A stretch of DNA of 64,000 bases from SKKC01 sp046542845 (GTDB taxonomy: Bacteria; Spirochaetota; Spirochaetia; DSM-27196; SKKC01): the NCBI GenBank assembly GCA_046542845.1, contig JBKHAN010000007.1, forward strand, positions 1-64,000. Direction: 5' to 3'. Under the pieces are notes generated by a model. That model was not told the origin of the DNA. It made no database searches and was given only the letters and a program-made list of their open reading frames with translations. Every line of letters begins with the position of its first letter. The stretch's first letter is position 1. Positions 25,066 to 34,200 of this stretch are shown here, piece after piece. The position numbers and the translations under genes were made by a program.

Positions 25066-27822
25066 ATGACGGTTTCACCCGGTTTCACAAAGCCCGTGCA
25101 ATCCGTTAAGATAGAGAACACGGAGGCTGAAGTCCAACAGACAAAGCGTATGGCAGAAGAGCAGGAACAGAACAAAAAACCGAAAGCAACTCTCATCAAG
25201 CATCGGAAATCCGACGCTCCAGGCGAGTCAGGCGACGAACCCAAGAGAAAGAAACCACGCATTGTCGTTAAACGGAAGGCGAAAAGTACGTCACCCGACG
25301 AAACAGCCACCCCTGCAAAGTCTTCCGAACCGCCTGCGACGCCTCCCAAACCCGACGTTGAAACGCCGCACGCTCCGGGAGCGGGCGTTGATTCGGTGAA
25401 ACCGGCAGACTCACCACGGGCCGATACCCCGCAAGAGGAAACTGTGTCTCCCTCACCCGGCGACGCGCAGGCCGGAGGTTCCGATAGGGTTCCGGAAGGT
25501 GAGGCGCCGCAAGCGGCAACGGGACCTGAAGCCCCGAAAAGCGAAGTGCCGAACGAATCGTCGGTCGAAAAAGCGCCTCCTGAAAAATCGGCTGACGCCC
25601 CGACTGCGGCAACAAAAGAGGGCGACGGTAAAGAACCGGCTACCATGCGCCAGACGGTCCGTCGGCAGACCTTCAGGCGACAGCCCACACGGCCTTCACC
25701 TGCTCCATTCAGGCGCACCGGTGGCACCGGCCGTCACGTGTCGTCCTCCGAACTCGAGGCGCGAGCAGAACGCGCCGACAGTCGCCCTGTGTCTCCGGAA
25801 CAGCGAAGCCCCCGTCCGGGTGGCTTCAGTGGTCCCCGTCCGGGTGGGCCTCCACGCGGGGGAACCGGCAGCGGGCCACCGCCGGCAGGACCTGCTGCAG
25901 CCGGTGGCAAACAGGGTGGCAGAAAGTTTATCAAGTCGAAGCGAAAAGACGGTGGCTACCAGAAGCGAGAACAACAGCCCGAAAAGCAGATTTACTACAA
26001 CAAGAAACGCACCCAGCAGCAACGTGCGAACCCGGTCCCGAAACAGATCGACATTATGGAGGTCGTGACCGTTTCGGAGCTCGCGCGTAAAATGAACCTC
26101 AAAGCTTCCGACATCATCGGTAAACTCATGGGCATGGGTATGATGGTGACCATCAACCAGCAGATCGACGCTGAAACAGCCGAGATTGTCGCCTCCGAGT
26201 ACGGATGCTCGGTCAACGTCGTTAATCTTTACGACGAAACGCTTATTGCGACCCCCGAGGATACGGCCGAAGAGCTGCAGCCACGGCCCGCGATCGTGAC
26301 CGTTATGGGTCATGTCGATCACGGTAAAACCAAACTGCTCGACGGGATACGCAAAACCAACGTTGCAGGCGGCGAATTTGGTGGAATCACTCAGCACATA
26401 GGGGCGTATCAGGTCGAAACAGAGCACGGGAAACTGACCTTCCTTGATACACCGGGCCACGAAGCGTTTACCCTCATGCGTGCCCGAGGCGCGAACATTA
26501 CCGACATTGTGATACTCGTCGTGGCCGCGAACGACGGCGTAATGCCTCAGACCATCGAGGCTATAGATCACGCCAAAGAAGCCAAGGTGCCTATTATTGT
26601 CGCCCTGAATAAAACTGACCTTCCGGATATCAATGTCGATCGCGTCAAGCAGCAATTGAGCGAGCTCGACCTGACGCCCGAAGAGTGGGGCGGTTCGACG
26701 CTCCTTGTGCCAATCTCGGCACTGAAGGGCACGGGCGTAGCCGATCTGCTTGAGACCGTCGCGCTGCAGGCAGAGCTCCTTGATCTGAAGGCAAACTACA
26801 ATTGCCGCGCGGAAGGAAAAATTATCGAAACTCGTATAGATGCGGGCCGTGGTACCGTTTCGAGCGTTCTGATCGAACGTGGTACGCTGCGCGTCGGTGA
26901 CAGTTTTGTCGCCGGAGTATATCCCGGACGGGTTCGTGCGATGTTCAACGACCGGGGCGAGCGCATCGACGAAGCGTCTCCGAGCATGCCGGTAGAAATA
27001 CTCGGTCTCACCGGCATACCTGAGGCGGGCGACCCCTTTCAGGTTACCGAAAGCGAGAGAATGGCTCGGCAGGTCGGGGACAAGCGCCAGGAGCTTCGTA
27101 AGCTTGAGGATGCCCGAAACGTGAAAAAGGTCACGCTCGACAACCTGTATGACACGATTCAGGAAGGAAATGTCCAGGAACTGAAGGTCGTCGTCAAGGG
27201 AGACGTTCACGGCTCGGTTGAAGCTCTCAAGAGTTCACTTGAGGGCTTGAGCACGCCCGAGATCAAACTGACGGCGATACGCGCCGCAGCCGGTGCCATC
27301 AACGAAAACGATGTTATGCTTGCAAGCGCGTCGAATGCGGTTATTGTCGGTTTCCACGTACGCCCCACACCGCGCGCATCTGAAATCGCGGACAGAGAAA
27401 AAGTCGAGATCAGGAAATACAGCATTATTTACGATGCTATCGACGATATCCGGACGGCAATGGAAGGTATGCTCGCGCCCGAACTGCGTGAAGAGACTGT
27501 GGCAACCGTCGAAGTACGAGAAACCTTCAAAGTACCCAAAATCGGCATCATCGCCGGCTGTTTCGTGAAGACCGGTACCGTGACGAGAAACGCCCAGGCG
27601 CACGTCATTCGCGATGGTGTGGAAATTTTCACCGGCAAGATCAATTCGCTCAAACGCTTCAAAGACGACGTACGAGAAGTGAAGGCGGGATACGAGTGCG
27701 GTCTCGGGATCGCGAATCTGAACGACCTGAAGCCTGGAGATGAAATCGAAGTCTTCCAGATCACGGAAATCAGCAGGAAACTATCTGCCCCGGTAAAAGC
27801 ATCGAAGAGCGAAAAACGGTAG
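25066..27822 (+). CDS. infB: Translation initiation factor IF-2
   Basis: GTPase that places initiator tRNA on the 30S subunit. The 918 residues start with a long low-complexity region (about 1-330) rich in Pro, Lys, Arg, Glu and Gly, then an IF2 N-terminal helical domain (VVTVSELARKMNLKASDIIG). The G domain has G1 GHVDHGKT at 415-422, GGITQHIGA, DTPGHE and NKTD; the C-terminal beta-barrel domains complete the protein. The start is uncertain: ATG 25066 or, in frame, ATG 25150 (MAEEQEQNKK), and neither has a strong ribosome binding site. The gene is 15 bases after nusA and six bases before rbfA. Confidence 0.96.
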   Translation: MTVSPGFTKPVQSVKIENTEAEVQQTKRMAEEQEQNKKPKATLIKHRKSDAPGESGDEPKRKKPRIVVKRKAKSTSPDETATPAKSSEPPATPPKPDVETPHAPGAGVDSVKPADSPRADTPQEETVSPSPGDAQAGGSDRVPEGEAPQAATGPEAPKSEVPNESSVEKAPPEKSADAPTAATKEGDGKEPATMRQTVRRQTFRRQPTRPSPAPFRRTGGTGRHVSSSELEARAERADSRPVSPEQRSPRPGGFSGPRPGGPPRGGTGSGPPPAGPAAAGGKQGGRKFIKSKRKDGGYQKREQQPEKQIYYNKKRTQQQRANPVPKQIDIMEVVTVSELARKMNLKASDIIGKLMGMGMMVTINQQIDAETAEIVASEYGCSVNVVNLYDETLIATPEDTAEELQPRPAIVTVMGHVDHGKTKLLDGIRKTNVAGGEFGGITQHIGAYQVETEHGKLTFLDTPGHEAFTLMRARGANITDIVILVVAANDGVMPQTIEAIDHAKEAKVPIIVALNKTDLPDINVDRVKQQLSELDLTPEEWGGSTLLVPISALKGTGVADLLETVALQAELLDLKANYNCRAEGKIIETRIDAGRGTVSSVLIERGTLRVGDSFVAGVYPGRVRAMFNDRGERIDEASPSMPVEILGLTGIPEAGDPFQVTESERMARQVGDKRQELRKLEDARNVKKVTLDNLYDTIQEGNVQELKVVVKGDVHGSVEALKSSLEGLSTPEIKLTAIRAAAGAINENDVMLASASNAVIVGFHVRPTPRASEIADREKVEIRKYSIIYDAIDDIRTAMEGMLAPELREETVATVEVRETFKVPKIGIIAGCFVKTGTVTRNAQAHVIRDGVEIFTGKINSLKRFKDDVREVKAGYECGLGIANLNDLKPGDEIEVFQITEISRKLSAPVKASKSEKR

Positions 27823-27828
27823 AGCAAC

Positions 27829-28170
27829 ATGGAACGAACCGATCGCGCCGGACGCCTGCTCCAGAGGATAATCAGCGAAATGATTCTCACGGAGCGCGTC
27901 CGTGATCCGCGGGTCAGCAAGCTTGTCACCATCCACGAAGTCGAAGTAACAAAGGATCTTCGTAACGCGACGGTTCACGTCGGCGGATACGTCTCCGAAC
28001 CTGAGCTTCAGTCTTCGGTAGATGGACTCAATGCGGCCGCGGGCTTTCTGCAAGCAGGCATCGCCAGGCACATACAGTGGAAGTCGACACCAAAGCTCAC
28101 GTTTGTGATGGATACCCGCGTTCGCGAATCGCAGGAACTTCTTCAGGACATGGATCGTCACGGCCTCTAG
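27829..28170 (+). CDS. rbfA: Ribosome-binding factor A
   Basis: Single-KH-like protein needed for late 30S maturation and 16S rRNA 5' end processing. The 113 residues match the family: RAGRLLQRIISEMILTE, RDPRVSKLVTIHEVEVTKDL and the STPKLTFVMDTRV strand near the end. It follows infB by six bases and precedes truB, the standard order. Confidence 0.94.
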   Translation: MERTDRAGRLLQRIISEMILTERVRDPRVSKLVTIHEVEVTKDLRNATVHVGGYVSEPELQSSVDGLNAAAGFLQAGIARHIQWKSTPKLTFVMDTRVRESQELLQDMDRHGL

Positions 28171-28188
28171 CGCACAGCGGTAAGCGAA

Positions 28189-29079
28189 ATGTCAGAGAGT
28201 CACACCGGAGCAGTTCTTCTTGACAAAGCGGAGGGAATCTCGTCGTTCAAGGCTCTTTCCCCGGTAAAGCGAGCCTATCGGGGAAAAAAGGTGGGTCACA
28301 CCGGCACGCTCGATCCGTTTGCGTCCGGACTGCTGGTCGTGCTCGTCGGTCCGCTTACCCGCCTCGCCGGCGAGTTAACCGGACTCGAAAAGCATTACTC
28401 GACGACCGTTACCTTTGGCGAAGAGACTGACACGCTTGACCCTACCGGGACGGTGGTACACCGCTGCGACACGATACCGGACCTTTCGGAAATCGAAAGC
28501 GTTCTCCCGCGCTTTATCGGTACGATTACGCAGGTCCCACCTATATACAGCGCCGTCCACATAAACGGACGGCGAGCGTACGACCTCGCGCGCCGTGGAA
28601 TCGATGAAGCAGTTCCCGAGCGAACGGTTACGGTCAGCTCGCTGTCTGTAAGCGACTGGTCACCACCGGAGCTTTCGCTTGAGATCACCTGCGGTTCCGG
28701 CACGTACGTGCGCTCGCTCGCCCGAGACATTGGCCTGGCCTGCGGCTCAAGAGCGCACGTCTCGAGGCTTCGTCGGACCCGCGTCGGACAGTTTCACATC
28801 GGCGACAGCCAAAGCGTCGACGATTTTTCGGCACGCCCGCGACTCGTTTCCGCATTTGAGGTTCTTCGCCGCATGCCGGGAATTGATTGCCGGACAGTTC
28901 ACGAACATGCCGCGGCGGATATCGCGCACGGGAAGCCGTTTCGCACCGCCATGCTTGCAGAAGCCGGGACGGAAACCAGCGAGTCAGACCTTGCACTTTT
29001 CGATACCAGCGGGAATTTTCGAGCGCTCGTGCAAAAGACGCAGATTGGATACAAGTATCGTTTTGTCGTACCACCGTGA
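28189..29079 (+). CDS. truB: tRNA pseudouridine-55 synthase TruB
   Basis: Makes pseudouridine at position 55 of the T-loop in most tRNAs. The 296 residues have the TruB catalytic motif KVGHTGTLDPFASGLL near residues 34-49, with the catalytic Asp in GTLDP. Later motifs are VPPIYSAVHINGRRAYDLAR near 115-135 and CGSGTYVRSLARDIG near 165-179. It is the last gene of the rimP operon, with 18 bases after rbfA. A strong promoter for rpsO begins 26 bases after its stop. Confidence 0.96.
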   Translation: MSESHTGAVLLDKAEGISSFKALSPVKRAYRGKKVGHTGTLDPFASGLLVVLVGPLTRLAGELTGLEKHYSTTVTFGEETDTLDPTGTVVHRCDTIPDLSEIESVLPRFIGTITQVPPIYSAVHINGRRAYDLARRGIDEAVPERTVTVSSLSVSDWSPPELSLEITCGSGTYVRSLARDIGLACGSRAHVSRLRRTRVGQFHIGDSQSVDDFSARPRLVSAFEVLRRMPGIDCRTVHEHAAADIAHGKPFRTAMLAEAGTETSESDLALFDTSGNFRALVQKTQIGYKYRFVVPP

Positions 29080-29104
29080 GCAGACGCGCGACAGACTGGT
29101 CGGG

Positions 29105-29133
29105 TTGACAGAGACCTGTCGCGTAATCATAAT
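29105..29133 (+). promoter_or_regulatory. Sigma-70 promoter for rpsO
   Basis: TTGACA at 29105-29110 and CATAAT at 29128-29133 with the ideal 17-base spacer. The predicted start near 29140 gives a leader of about 175 bases before the rpsO ATG at 29314. Confidence 0.75.
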
Positions 29134-29175
29134 TAACGTTCAATATCGCGCGCTTACCATCCCCGGGGCGCTTTC

Positions 29176-29210
29176 GCATACCGAGATTTTCACATGAAAA
29201 CCCGATATGC
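29176..29210 (+). promoter_or_regulatory. Long hairpin in the rpsO 5' leader
   Basis: GCATACCGAGATTTTC (29176-29191) pairs with GAAAACCCGATATGC (29196-29210) around an ACAT loop, with two mismatches and one bulge and 13 good pairs. It is not followed by a T-run, so it is not a terminator. It lies about 100 bases before rpsO and could be part of an S15 autoregulatory or RNase-processing structure. Confidence 0.5.
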
Positions 29211-29313
29211 AAAAGTGTACGAAGCGTTTGCTCCCGCGAACAGCGGCGGCAAGGGCGCGGTTTGACTACATTTTCAGGTTTTGTGCCGGCATACCATGGA
29301 GGACACGATCTAT

Positions 29314-29583
29314 ATGCCATTATTGAAGGAAGAAAAACAGCAGATTGTCGAGCAGTTCGGCGCAAGCGCCACCGACACCGGCAATACGGAGGTTCAGATT
29401 GCGCTTCTTACCAGGAGAATCGACCAGCTGACCGAGCATTTCAAGACTCACAAGCAGGATCATAATTCGCGCCGTGGGCTTTTGAAGCTTGTCGGACGAA
29501 GGCGGCGACTTCTACGGTATCTGAGCGAGAACGACCTCGACCGCTACCGCCAGCTTATCGCAACCCTCGGTCTTCGAAAGTAG
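29314..29583 (+). CDS. rpsO: Small ribosomal subunit protein S15
   Basis: Primary-binding 30S protein that contacts 16S rRNA helices 20-22. With ATG 29314 it has 89 residues, the standard S15 length, beginning MPLLKEEKQQIVEQFG and containing GNTEVQIALLTRRI, HFKTHKQDHNSRRGLLKLVG and RRRLLRYLSENDLDRY. Upstream in-frame ATGs at 29281 and 29296 would add non-conserved residues. The GGAGG at 29298-29302 is 11 bases from the chosen start. It has its own promoter and a structured leader and is followed by a strong terminator. Confidence 0.96.
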   Translation: MPLLKEEKQQIVEQFGASATDTGNTEVQIALLTRRIDQLTEHFKTHKQDHNSRRGLLKLVGRRRRLLRYLSENDLDRYRQLIATLGLRK

Positions 29584-29605
29584 ACCCGGGCAACCCCGTC
29601 TACCG

Positions 29606-29647
29606 GCGGCTGGTCGAACACGTATATCGATCAGTCGCTTTTTTTTT
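29606..29647 (+). terminator. Strong intrinsic terminator between rpsO and pnp
   Basis: A 12-pair stem is formed by 29606-29617 and 29627-29638 (two G-T pairs) with a nine-base loop, followed by nine T at 29639-29647. It starts 23 bases after the rpsO stop. The pnp start is 75 bases further on, so pnp needs readthrough or its own promoter. Confidence 0.85.
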
Positions 29648-29721
29648 GCTTCGCCGTACATACCCTGAAAGTATGGAAAGCACTTCCTGTGAACGGACAC
29701 ATACAAGGACATAGAAAGAAC

Positions 29722-31809
29722 ATGACAAAAGTAAGCGTAACGATAGGAAAAACGGAACTCACCCTCGAAACGGGCCGAATGGCGAAGCAGGCAAACGGCT
29801 CAGTATTCGCCACCTACGGTGGCAGTGCCGTTCTCGGAACGGTCTGCTGTTCAAGCAAGGAACTCGACGTAGACTTCCTGCCGCTCTCGGTCGACTACAA
29901 CGAAAAATACTACGCAGCGGGGAAGATCCCCGGCGGTTTCCTGAAACGGGAAGGTCGTCCGAAAGACAAGGAAGTTCTCGTATGTCGTCTCATCGACCGT
30001 CCCATGCGCCCGCTCTTTGACAAGAACTTTCGTCGTGATATTCAAATCGTCCCGACGACCGTCAGTGCGGACTCAATTAATCCTCCCGACGTGCTCGGTA
30101 TGATCGCGGCTTCAGCTGCAGTCACGATATCCGATATCCCGTTTAACGGCCCCACCGGTGCCGTACGCGTATCAATGATCGACGGCGAGTACATCATTAA
30201 TCCAACGTACGAGGAAATCGAAAAGGGTCTCCTTGATATTGTCGTTGCCGGCACCCGTGACGGTATTACCATGGTCGAAGGCGGCGCAGCCGAAATCTCC
30301 GAAGAGATTCTTGCAGGTGCGATCGATGCGGCTCGAGAGCCCATACAGCAGATATGTACGCTTATCGAGAATCTTCGGGAAAAGGCTGGTAAGGAGAAAC
30401 TTCCTGTACCGCCCCCGGCACCGGAAATCCCCAACGCGGACGAGATACGCTCGCATGTGCGTCCGAAAATGGAAGAAGCAGCGTTTGTAAAGGGCAAGTT
30501 TGAACGCCACAGCGCGATTGCGGCTGTCGTCAAGGAAGCCGCAGAGCACTTTGCATCGACGATAGAAGAGCACGGTGAAAAGGGCTTTTATTCGATTATG
30601 GATGCGATGGAAAAAGAGATTCTCCGGAACAGCATACTCGAACGTAAGATCAGGACGGACGGACGCGGCCCTGAAGATATCAGGTCAATTACCTGCGAGG
30701 TGGGTGTCCTTCCGCGCACACACGGCAGTGCCCTGTTCACGCGAGGGGAGACCCAGGCGCTTGCGATCACGACTCTTGGCACCGCTCGCGACGAGCAGAT
30801 CCTCGACGATATCGAAGGTGATCGCCGCGAGAACTTTATGCTCCATTATAACTTTCCTCCGTTCAGTGTCGGTGAAACCGGTCGCCTTGGCACCGGACGA
30901 CGGGAAATCGGACATGGTCACCTTGCGCTCAGGGCTATTGAGCGCATTCTCCCGACCAAGGAAGCATTTCCGTATACCACTCGCATCGTCAGCGAAGTGC
31001 TCGAGTCAAACGGGTCAAGCTCGATGGCGACGGTATGCGGCGGATCGCTCAGCCTTATGGACGCAGGCGTACCCATTTCGGCTCCGGTTGCAGGCATCGC
31101 GATGGGGCTTGTCCAGCAGGGCGACCGTACAGTCGTCCTCAGCGATATTCTCGGAGAAGAAGACGCGCTTGGAGATATGGATTTCAAAGTTGCTGGAACG
31201 GAAAAGGGCATTACTGCGTTCCAGATGGACATTAAACTGTCCAACGTCGACCCGAGTGTCATGCGGACTGCGCTCGAACAGGCGCGTAAAGGCCGTATGC
31301 ACATTCTTTCGATCATGAACGAAGCGCTCGCACAACCGCGCAGCGAGTTGAGTGAGCACGCACCGAGGATTATGAGTTTCAAGGTGGATCAGGACAAGAT
31401 TGGTCTCATGATTGGGCCCGGAGGCAAAACGATCAAGAGCATCTCGGAAAAACACGATGTTCAGACCAACATTGAAAATGACGGCACGGTAACCATCTAC
31501 TGTAACGACAAGGCAGGCGCCGAAGCGGCAAAAGCGGCATTCATGTCGCTGCTGGAGGAACCTGAGGTCGGTAAGACCTACGAAGGCGTGGTGCGACGCA
31601 TCGTCGATTTTGGCGCGTTTATCGAGTTTCTCCCCGGAAAGGAAGGTCTATGCCATATTTCGAAGATGGCCTCGCATCGGGTTGAGTCGGTGTCTGATAT
31701 CCTCGAACTCGGACAGGAAGTTCCGGTCAAGATCATCGAGATCGACAAAATGGGGCGGACGAATCTGCGACTCATATACGACGAGCCGGAACGTAGCCAG
31801 AATAAGTGA
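29722..31809 (+). CDS. pnp: Polyribonucleotide nucleotidyltransferase (PNPase)
   Basis: Phosphorolytic 3'-5' exoribonuclease of RNA turnover. From ATG 29722 it has 695 residues: a first RNase PH domain (about 10-140), a helical linker, a second RNase PH domain (about 310-540) with GTGRREIGHGHLALRA, then KH (GLMIGPGGKTIKSISEKH near 559-576) and S1 (VGKTYEGVVRRIVDFGAFIEF) domains. An ATG at 29689 in the same frame is possible but adds non-conserved residues. In E. coli pnp also follows rpsO and its mRNA leader is cut by RNase III; here the two genes are split by a terminator. Confidence 0.97.
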   Translation: MTKVSVTIGKTELTLETGRMAKQANGSVFATYGGSAVLGTVCCSSKELDVDFLPLSVDYNEKYYAAGKIPGGFLKREGRPKDKEVLVCRLIDRPMRPLFDKNFRRDIQIVPTTVSADSINPPDVLGMIAASAAVTISDIPFNGPTGAVRVSMIDGEYIINPTYEEIEKGLLDIVVAGTRDGITMVEGGAAEISEEILAGAIDAAREPIQQICTLIENLREKAGKEKLPVPPPAPEIPNADEIRSHVRPKMEEAAFVKGKFERHSAIAAVVKEAAEHFASTIEEHGEKGFYSIMDAMEKEILRNSILERKIRTDGRGPEDIRSITCEVGVLPRTHGSALFTRGETQALAITTLGTARDEQILDDIEGDRRENFMLHYNFPPFSVGETGRLGTGRREIGHGHLALRAIERILPTKEAFPYTTRIVSEVLESNGSSSMATVCGGSLSLMDAGVPISAPVAGIAMGLVQQGDRTVVLSDILGEEDALGDMDFKVAGTEKGITAFQMDIKLSNVDPSVMRTALEQARKGRMHILSIMNEALAQPRSELSEHAPRIMSFKVDQDKIGLMIGPGGKTIKSISEKHDVQTNIENDGTVTIYCNDKAGAEAAKAAFMSLLEEPEVGKTYEGVVRRIVDFGAFIEFLPGKEGLCHISKMASHRVESVSDILELGQEVPVKIIEIDKMGRTNLRLIYDEPERSQNK

Positions 31810-31840
31810 CAAAAGGGTGAAACCCTGAGACTCAACTCGC

Positions 31841-33124
31841 ATGAACGGTAACCACCGCATAGAACGCTACGTCGCACGGGAAGTATTATTCTCGTTCTTC
31901 GTAGCGTTTCTTTTTTTCTTTTTCATATTCTTTGTGAACCAGCTCCTTCTGCTCGCAGAGGACATTCTGGAAAAACAGGTTCCGGTTATTGACGTGCTCA
32001 TGCTTCTGGTGTACTCGCTGCCGAGCTGGATCGCACTCGCGGTCCCGTTCGGAAGCCTGCTTGGGTGCCTTATGGCTCTCGGACGCCTGGCCAACGATAA
32101 CGAGGTTATTGCAATCCGAGCCGCCGGAATCAGCATGGCCAGAATTTTTCGACCGGTGCTCATGATCGGCGTTGGTCTCACCCTTGTATCGTTTATTGTC
32201 AACGACTATTTTCTTCCAATCGGAAACCTGAATTTGGTACGACGTTACAGAGAGCTCGTTCTTTCGAATCCGGATCTCGAGTTTGAACCCTTTGCAATCA
32301 GGGAGTTTCAGGACCTTGTGCTGGTCTCCGGTGATGTCCCGGACGGTACCATTGAACAGCTAATGATTATAGAAACCGGGCGGGGCGGCCGGGAGCGCAT
32401 CATCTCTGCCGGCCGCGCAGAACTTCAGGAAGACGCTGCCGAGAGCGGGGTCATCTCGCTGAATATGTCAGACGTTTTTGTACACGATCCAGTGGGTGGC
32501 AACGCGGAAGATTTCGACTTTTCACGATCAGAAACCATGAACTACAACATTCTGCTTCGGGATATCGCATTTTCGATACAGAATCCGACCGCGAGAGAAA
32601 TGAGCTCGGTGGATGTGCTTGAGATGGTGCGATCGCAGGAGGCAGACCTTGAACTCCGGCAGTCCGAACAGCAGATGATCGTTGATCGCACGCGCGCCGA
32701 GCTCCTGTTGCGGTATCAGATTCTGCAACAAGCGACAATCGAAGACGCTGCGGCACAGCAGATCGCAACCGGGGAGCTCGAATCCCTGTGGAACCGCTAC
32801 GTCACGGAACGCGACCGAAGCGTCCATAGTCGGACACTTCAGGTCAATCGTATAGAGTTTCATAAAAAGTTTTCGATACCCGCTGCGTGCCTTGCATTCG
32901 TTATATTCGCGTTTCCCGTCGGTGTACGGGGACGGACCTCAACTCGTTCGGTCGGTTTCGGCCTTGGCCTTTTCGTATCGTTCCTGTATTGGGGTGCGAT
33001 TTTTGCAGGCCAGACTGTCGGTATACAGCAACCGCAGATTCCAGCCTTCCTGACCATGTGGGCTCCAAACGTTATTCTGGCTGTACTCGGCGCTCTCCTG
33101 TTCGCGCATGGACGACGAGCATGA
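31841..33124 (+). CDS. LptF/LptG family permease (first copy)
   Basis: Membrane subunit of an Lpt-type ABC system that extracts a lipid from the inner membrane. The 427 residues have three N-terminal membrane helices (near 14-36, 48-83 and 97-126). A large periplasmic beta domain with a helical insert follows (about 130-325), then three C-terminal helices. The sequence LANDNEVIAIRAAGISMARI near residue 83 is the family cytoplasmic coupling segment. Its stop overlaps the start of the second permease by four bases, so the two are made together. No LptB, LptA, LptC or LptD is nearby. Spirochaetes such as Treponema and Borrelia lack LPS, so the cargo is unclear. Confidence 0.87.
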   Translation: MNGNHRIERYVAREVLFSFFVAFLFFFFIFFVNQLLLLAEDILEKQVPVIDVLMLLVYSLPSWIALAVPFGSLLGCLMALGRLANDNEVIAIRAAGISMARIFRPVLMIGVGLTLVSFIVNDYFLPIGNLNLVRRYRELVLSNPDLEFEPFAIREFQDLVLVSGDVPDGTIEQLMIIETGRGGRERIISAGRAELQEDAAESGVISLNMSDVFVHDPVGGNAEDFDFSRSETMNYNILLRDIAFSIQNPTAREMSSVDVLEMVRSQEADLELRQSEQQMIVDRTRAELLLRYQILQQATIEDAAAQQIATGELESLWNRYVTERDRSVHSRTLQVNRIEFHKKFSIPAACLAFVIFAFPVGVRGRTSTRSVGFGLGLFVSFLYWGAIFAGQTVGIQQPQIPAFLTMWAPNVILAVLGALLFAHGRRA

Positions 33125-34200
33125 ACACCACCCTCGATCGACTGACCCTGCGGAGCTTCTTCCCGGTCTTTTTGATCTCACTGCTTTTTTTTGTGCTCAT
33201 ACTGCAACTTGTCGATCTGTTCGAGCACATCGTGACCTATCTGAATCGGGAGGTTGCAGCGAGGTCCGTCGCATGGTCGCAACTGCTTTTTCTACCGCGG
33301 ACGCTGGTCTTTTCAGTCCCGCCGGCGCTGTTGTTCGCTATCAGCTACACGCTCGGTTCAATGTACTCGAATAACGAACTGATTGCAGTTTTCAGTGCAG
33401 GCCGCCCTTTGAGACGTTTCGTACTGCCTCTCATAGGCGTGTCAATCCTTGCCGGTATAAGCCTGTTCTTTTTTGAAAACACCGTTGCCATCCCCTCACA
33501 AAGTGCCCGAAACGAGCTGCAACGACAGCTTATTGGCGGGTCAGGCTTCTCTTCAACAAATACCACGATAAGCTGGAACGGAGGCAGACTGGTATTTTTT
33601 ACCGAGTACTATGCGCGCAGCAGCGACACCATGGACAGGGTCACGGTAGTCGAGCGGTCTCCGGAGGGCGAGCTCGTGCGCCGTATCAACGCACGGAGCG
33701 CGCGATGGGAGGATTCGCGGTGGGTTTTCACGGATGCAATTGTATTCGAGCTTGATGAAACTCCCCGAGACGCCGTCGCAACTCGCCACGAAGAGTATTC
33801 CAATGACGGCTACGACGTTCGGCCCGAAGTGTTTCGACGGGGAAGCGAAGACATACAGGACATGGGGCTCGCCGAAGCGCGAAATTTCATACGTCAACGG
33901 CAGGATGCAGGGCTGCCTTCGCGAAAGGTGGAAACCGACTATCTGTCCCGCTATGCTTTTGCGATGACACCGGTTATCGTTGCGATTTTCGCCACCGCGG
34001 TCGGAAGCAGAGTCAAGAAAAGCGTACTCCTTTTGAGTCTTCTTTCGGCCCTCATTCTGTCAATCCTGTTTTACGTTTCGAGCATGGTGTTTGGCCTGTT
34101 CGCTCGCTTCGGCTACCTTTCGCCTTCGGCTGGGGCATTCGGTCCGGTATTGCTATTCCTGTTTTTATCCATACTATCATTATTTCGAGCACGCACATGA
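33121..34200 (+). CDS. LptF/LptG family permease (second copy)
   Basis: Partner of the preceding permease; a heterodimer is expected from the LptFG family. It has 359 residues from ATG 33121, whose ATGA overlaps the upstream stop. Three N-terminal helices (near 13-35, 55-85 and 100-122), a periplasmic beta domain (about 125-275) and three C-terminal helices follow the family layout. The coupling sequence MYSNNELIAVFSAGRPLRRF is near residues 81-100. Its stop overlaps tgt (ATGA). The frame is open upstream inside the previous gene, but those residues are not conserved-looking. Confidence 0.87.
   Translation: MNTTLDRLTLRSFFPVFLISLLFFVLILQLVDLFEHIVTYLNREVAARSVAWSQLLFLPRTLVFSVPPALLFAISYTLGSMYSNNELIAVFSAGRPLRRFVLPLIGVSILAGISLFFFENTVAIPSQSARNELQRQLIGGSGFSSTNTTISWNGGRLVFFTEYYARSSDTMDRVTVVERSPEGELVRRINARSARWEDSRWVFTDAIVFELDETPRDAVATRHEEYSNDGYDVRPEVFRRGSEDIQDMGLAEARNFIRQRQDAGLPSRKVETDYLSRYAFAMTPVIVAIFATAVGSRVKKSVLLLSLLSALILSILFYVSSMVFGLFARFGYLSPSAGAFGPVLLFLFLSILSLFRART

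Noticed and set aside
25696..27210. Open frame of 504 codons opposite infB
   Set aside because: Antisense to the GTPase domain of IF-2; no start signal and no protein family resemblance.
29194..29265. Possible 23-codon leader peptide gene before rpsO
   Set aside because: No ribosome binding site, start codon buried in a hairpin loop and no attenuator downstream; kept only as a note under the rpsO leader.
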